Shown here: in pieces, positions 16,054 to 19,208 of the stretch
How the letters are laid out: the number at the start of each line of letters is the position of its first letter
How positions within the stretch are numbered: position 1 is the stretch's first letter
NCBI GenBank assembly: GCA_031424095.1
Contig: JANPGU010000172.1
Span: forward strand, 1 to 19,208
From: ZC4RG30 sp031424095
GTDB taxonomy: Bacteria > Pseudomonadota > Gammaproteobacteria > Steroidobacterales > Steroidobacteraceae
Length of the DNA: 19,208 nucleotides
Reading direction: 5' to 3'
The notes under the pieces: model-generated
Told to the model about the DNA's origin: nothing
Databases searched by the model: none
The model's input: the letters and a program-made list of their open reading frames with translations, nothing else
Translations under genes and position numbers: made by a program

Positions 16054-16614
16054 ATGCGTACAATTTTTCACACAAACGCAGTAGCAGTTGGACGCCTTGT
16101 CGGATTGGCTTTTTTTCTCGCCTGCCAACCGGCCTCGCCCCAAAGTCACCCGGTTTCGGCTGGGCCTGCTGATCGCGCACTAATCGAAGATCTGGTCGCC
16201 GCCAACCGGATTCTTGCCGATCATGATGTCCTCGACGGATACGGTCATTTCAGCGTCCGACACAACAAGGACCCCGCCCGATTCCTCATGGCGCGTTCGT
16301 TGGCTCCCGAACTGGTCGCAGGCGGCGATATTCTGGAGTATGACCTGGATGGCGTCGCTGTCAGCCTCAACGGCCGTAGCCAGTATGGGGAGCGCTACAT
16401 ACATGCGGAAATCTACAAGGCCCGTCCCGATGTCATGGCCGTCGTGCATGGCCACACGCCGACTGTCATACCGTTTGGCGCAAGTTCCATAGCGATGCTG
16501 CCTGTGTATCACCTCGCTGGCTTCATCGGACAGGGTCTACCTGTTTTTGACATCCGGGAGCGCTTTGGCATGACTCAGATGTTGGTGAATCAACCGCCTC
16601 GCGGACGTGGATAG
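16054..16614 (+). pseudogene. Exported class II aldolase/adducin-family protein, 3'-truncated
   Basis: The remaining 186 residues begin with a hydrophobic signal (GRLVGLAFFLAC, possibly a lipoprotein Cys24). The class II aldolase fold follows: LVAANRILADHDVLDGYGHFSVR, the HAEIY motif (E119), and the zinc ligands H132 and H134 in VVHGHTP. The third metal His, normally about 60 residues later in a RGHG-like motif, is missing. The protein ends at FGMTQMLVNQPPRGRG, where relatives continue for some 50-70 residues. The break coincides with the end of the IS91-like element, so truncation by that element is likely. Export is unusual for this normally cytoplasmic family. Confidence 0.78.
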
Positions 16615-16632
16615 GAACTTTTGGATAGGAAC
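16609..16632 (-). repeat. Duplicated GTTCCTATCC at the element's 3' end, ori-like
   Basis: On the minus strand GTTCCTATCC appears twice with four bases between (plus strand 16609-16618 and 16623-16632). It resembles the TTCCTATAC core reported at the replication-origin end of ISCR/IS91 elements, and it lies downstream of the transposase as that end should. The assignment rests on resemblance. Confidence 0.45.
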
Positions 16633-16873
16633 ATCAACCCACCTGCCCCGCCCGTTTTGTTTCGTGGAGCGGGTTTTGTGTCCAGCTGCGCACTGCCTCC
16701 AGCAGGCCGAGTCGATTAATCTGGCGCATCGAATTGCCCGCCAGCTCCCGAATCCCCTGATGATCACGTCGCGGCACCTGCAACCTGCCTGAAATCCAAC
16801 TGCCGCGGACAGCCGGCGCAGCTCTGCCCTCCCCCGCCGCATCAGTTCTCGGCAGGCCCCATCAACAACCGGA

Positions 16874-18380
16874 TCACAACAATCGAGGCTGCGCAGGCGG
16901 CGCGCGTGCCGCCAGTGATGCCAGCTCTGGCCGAGACTCGTCGCCAGCTGTCTTCTGCTGTTGCGCCAGAATGCGCGCGATGACCGCCGGCTCCTCGATG
17001 CAGGCAATGATCATGAGCTTGCCGCCGCAGCGGGCGCAGGCTTCGATCTCGACCCCGAACACCCGCTTGAGCCGCTTTGCCCAGTTTATCGCCACATGCC
17101 TTGGTGTCGCCGCTTGCTGCGCCTGGCTTGTCTGATCTGAGGCCTTCGTTGATCCCACTCCTCGCTTTGCTGGCGTCACCCTCGCCCGCAGACGGCTGTG
17201 TGGCGCGAACACGCCGTGATACCTCGTCAGATGCATGCGCGGTGGCGGAATCAGCGCGTCAAGGCGCGCCATCAGGTCCAGCGGCTCCATCACGATATGC
17301 GTGGTTCCGTCTCGGTAGCGCGTCTTGAGTTGATAGCGCACCTGCCCGGATGCGGTCAATGCCAAACGCTCGGTAGCCACGGGCGGGCGACTTGCATAGC
17401 GGCACAAGCGTTCGAGCTTCGCGCGCTGGCCGGGCTGGATATCGATTCCGGCGTGCAGTGAGAATCCGCCCGCCCGCGCGCGCCGCGCCATTGTGATCTG
17501 TTTCCAAACCGGGCAATCGTGCCGGCACGGTCTGCAGCGTGAACAGCTTCTGCCCTGCTCTGGGGTCCACGGCAATGCGGTAGGTGATCTAGTGACAGAG
17601 CAGGTCGTCGAGCGGGCCGGACCCGGCCGCATCTGCCAGGAGCCACGCGTTCTCGATGTCTCGTTCGACCAGGCCGCGCTTCTCCAGCAGTCGACCGATG
17701 CGCATCGCAATGCGTTCGACCAGCGCTTGCAGAGCCTTCGCTCCCGGCTCATCCACATGGCGGAACCCTGGAGGATCTGCGCCATCGGTCAGATACGCCC
17801 CGTCGGGCAACATCATGTGGAAGTGCACGTTCAGATTCAACGCCGAGCCGAAGCGCTGCACCAGCGTGACTGCACCTGTGGCAGCTGTGGCGCGTGTGAG
17901 CCCGGTCTCGCTCAGCAGATGGCCCGAGATCGTCCGGTACACGACGCCCAGCACCAGCGTCAGCGCATCCGGATCTGTCGCCAGCAAAAACCGCAATGCA
18001 TGCGGCAGCGACAGTACCCACTGTCTCAAGGGGTGTTCGGGCAACACCTCATCGGCCAGTAGCGCGGCGGTCTCGGCCATGCGCCGCGCACCGCAGGAGG
18101 GGCAGAATCCGCGCTTCTTGCAGCTGAAGGCCACGAGCTTCTCGGCATGGCAGTGCTCGCAACGCAGCCGCAGGAAGCCTTCTTCCAGGCGACCACACTT
18201 CAGAAAGGCCTCGAACTCTTCCTCCACGTAGGCCGGCAGCGGACGGCCAACTTCGGCGCGCATTTCCCTAAAGGCAGGATAGTGCTGCTCGACCAGCTGA
18301 TACAGCAGCGTCGCTTCGGGCCGGCGGCGTGCATGGCAAGCGTCCCGGAAGCCAACAGGGACGCAATAGGCTATGCCTCG
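16874..18380 (-). pseudogene. IS91-family transposase, broken by amber codon and frameshift
   Basis: The frame can be followed upstream of the first ATG (18263) as RRRPEATLLYQLVEQHYPAFRE, so the gene began further right. The N-terminal zinc finger (CEHCHAEKLVAFSCKKRGFCPSC) and the HUH motif (NLNVHFHMMLPDG) are present. At 17589-17591 a TAG stands where relatives have Ser (LCH-stop-ITYRIAV). Reading continues in the same frame to about 17470, where a single-base shift in a G-rich run moves it to GFSLHAGIDI, RLCRYASRP (the catalytic Tyr region), YHGVFAPHS and the C-terminal EACARCGGKL. Two lesions make it inactive. Family: rolling-circle transposition. Confidence 0.85.
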
Positions 18381-18461
18381 ATAGCCCGTGCCTGAACGCT
18401 TGAATTCGCGTGGTACTGGCAGAAAAGAAAGACGCAGAGCTCACAGGCTCCCTTTGGAAGG

Positions 18462-18481
18462 TGTACCCCGAGATGTACCCC
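18462..18481. repeat. Tandem TGTACCCC repeat beside the tRNA fragment
   Basis: TGTACCCC occurs at 18462-18469 and 18474-18481, 12 bases apart, about 40 bases from the tRNA 3' end. Paired short repeats at this distance from an att core resemble arm sites of tyrosine integrases. They differ in sequence from the GTGACCACA pair on the other side, which points to a different integrase. Confidence 0.4.
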
Positions 18482-18516
18482 AGGCCGTTTCCGGGCCACG
18501 CAGAGAAGCGTAAGTA

Positions 18517-18564
<48 letters not shown>

Positions 18565-18682
18565 AGCTTTTCCTGAAACGGTGTGAGACGACCTGAGACG
18601 TTATGCGCGTGTAGTAGCCTACGTTTCTAGCTATTTCTGCGTCTCATTGGGGTCTATGCTGTTTCACCCTGTTTCATGTAAA

Positions 18683-18702
18683 GTGACCACAGAGTGACCA
18701 CA
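18683..18702 (+). repeat. Tandem GTGACCACA repeat upstream of the integrase
   Basis: GTGACCACA occurs at 18683-18691 and 18694-18702, 11 bases apart, between the tRNA fragment and the integrase gene. Other repeats nearby (CTGTTTCA twice at about 18659-18675, GAGAC twice at about 18585-18600) fill the rest of this 120-base gap. This is the organisation expected of integrase arm-binding and excision sites. Confidence 0.5.
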
Positions 18703-18732
18703 GGAACATCAAGAACGACATCTGTCGGCAGA

Positions 18733-19208
18733 ATGACTGCTACCAGCGTAGCAGCGGCAGGGCTTGGCGATCACACAGATCCGGCCGTTAAAGGCCTGCA
18801 GTTGCGTGTGCGGGCCGCTGCAGGCGCCGTCACCCGAACTTGGTACTTTCGTTACAAATGGCGGAAGCAAACCATCCGAATCCTCGTGGGCCACCTACCC
18901 CAGACTTCGCTCGCGGATGCCCGCGAAAAGGTGCTGGATCTGCGCCGGTTCATCGATGGCGGTATCGACCCTCGAAAGGCAAAGCCTCGCCGCACGGCGC
19001 CCCCAAATGAGGCGGCGTCCAGTGACACCGCGGCAATAGGTGATCCTCATTCCATCGAAAGCCTGTGCAAGACCTTCATGGACCGCCATGTGAGGCCACA
19101 GCGCAAGCGGCCAGAGTACGCCCAGCGCATCCTCAACGCCTCCGCCCTGAAGCATTGGAAGGGGCGCGACGCTCGCAGCATCACGCCACCCGAGGTGCTG
19201 CAGGTGCT
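18733..19208 (+). CDS. Tyrosine integrase, DUF4102-type N-terminal arm, runs off the window
   Basis: The first 158 residues of an integrase. Residues about 1-75 are the arm-binding domain: DPAVKGLQLRVRA, RTWYFRYKW, RIL-VGHLPQTSLADARE and the closing FIDGGIDPRKAK. From about residue 100 the core-binding domain starts (IESLCKTFMDRHVRPQRKR, KHWKGRDARSITPPEVLQV). The catalytic R-H-R-H-Y part is beyond the window, so activity cannot be assessed. The start is ATG 18733; a GTG at 18694, inside the tandem repeat, would add 13 residues. Its position next to the tRNA-Pro fragment fits an island integrated at that tRNA. Confidence 0.87.
   Translation, partial: MTATSVAAAGLGDHTDPAVKGLQLRVRAAAGAVTRTWYFRYKWRKQTIRILVGHLPQTSLADAREKVLDLRRFIDGGIDPRKAKPRRTAPPNEAASSDTAAIGDPHSIESLCKTFMDRHVRPQRKRPEYAQRILNASALKHWKGRDARSITPPEVLQV

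Larger units (their letters stand above)
16605..18420 (-). mobile_element. IS91-like element (rolling-circle type), inactivated
   Basis: The transposase frame and its flanks span about 1.8 kb, the usual size for IS91 relatives. The left limit is placed at the GGATAGGAAC repeats beside the truncated aldolase; the right limit is approximate, a little before the tRNA fragment. The 16633-16873 part between the repeats and the transposase stop has no gene; it contains a CCCG/CGGG hairpin (about 16656-16676) followed by TTTTGTG. No terminal inverted repeats are expected for this family and none were seen. Confidence 0.6.

Overview
The window looks like an accessory, mosaic stretch of a Gram-negative, probably beta- or gammaproteobacterial chromosome. 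Supporting signs are an RND-type tripartite efflux operon with lipoproteins, Tat and Sec signal peptides, an IS91-type element, a DUF4102-type tyrosine integrase and the 3' half of a proteobacterial tRNA-Pro(GGG). I cannot name the genus. Composition is uneven: mesX is visibly AT-richer than the efflux operon.

Layout. (1) 1-81: the tail of an IS3-type transposase. (2) 437-3040, minus strand: an operon mesX (DUF1852), mesD (core, folate-independent methionine synthase) and a flavin reductase. Together they suggest an oxygen-dependent methionine synthesis route that needs neither methyl-folate nor cobalamin. (3) 3210-3890: debris, including the C-terminal scrap of an IS91-type transposase and two unrecognised decayed reading frames. 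(4) 3891-11375, plus strand: a five-gene operon with adaptor lipoprotein, HME-like RND pump, outer-membrane factor, OmpR-type response regulator and histidine kinase, all overlapping or nearly touching and closed by a hairpin. (5) 11376-12180: a tandem GTGACCACA repeat and a decayed 3' fragment of an alpha-ketoglutaric-semialdehyde-type aldehyde dehydrogenase. (6) 12387-16614, plus strand: dienelactone hydrolase, fumarylacetoacetase-family protein (broken by one stop codon), metallo-beta-lactamase-fold hydrolase with an inserted EF-hand pair, YceI, and a class II aldolase cut short at its 3' end. At least four of the five start with an export signal, so this looks like a catabolic or detoxifying gene set working in the periplasm. 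(7) About 16605-18420: an IS91-like element with a transposase inactivated by an amber codon and a frameshift. (8) 18462-19208: an island junction, with a tRNA-Pro 3' fragment as att core, tandem repeats on each side, and the 5' part of a tyrosine integrase running off the window.

How the parts fit. Three modules (methionine synthesis, efflux with its own two-component control, exported hydrolases) are separated by transposon or integrase debris, so the region was probably assembled by several insertions and is partly decaying. The points most worth following are the MesX/MesD/flavin reductase operon and the exported enzyme cluster with the EF-hand metallo-hydrolase; I recognise no described pathway for the latter.
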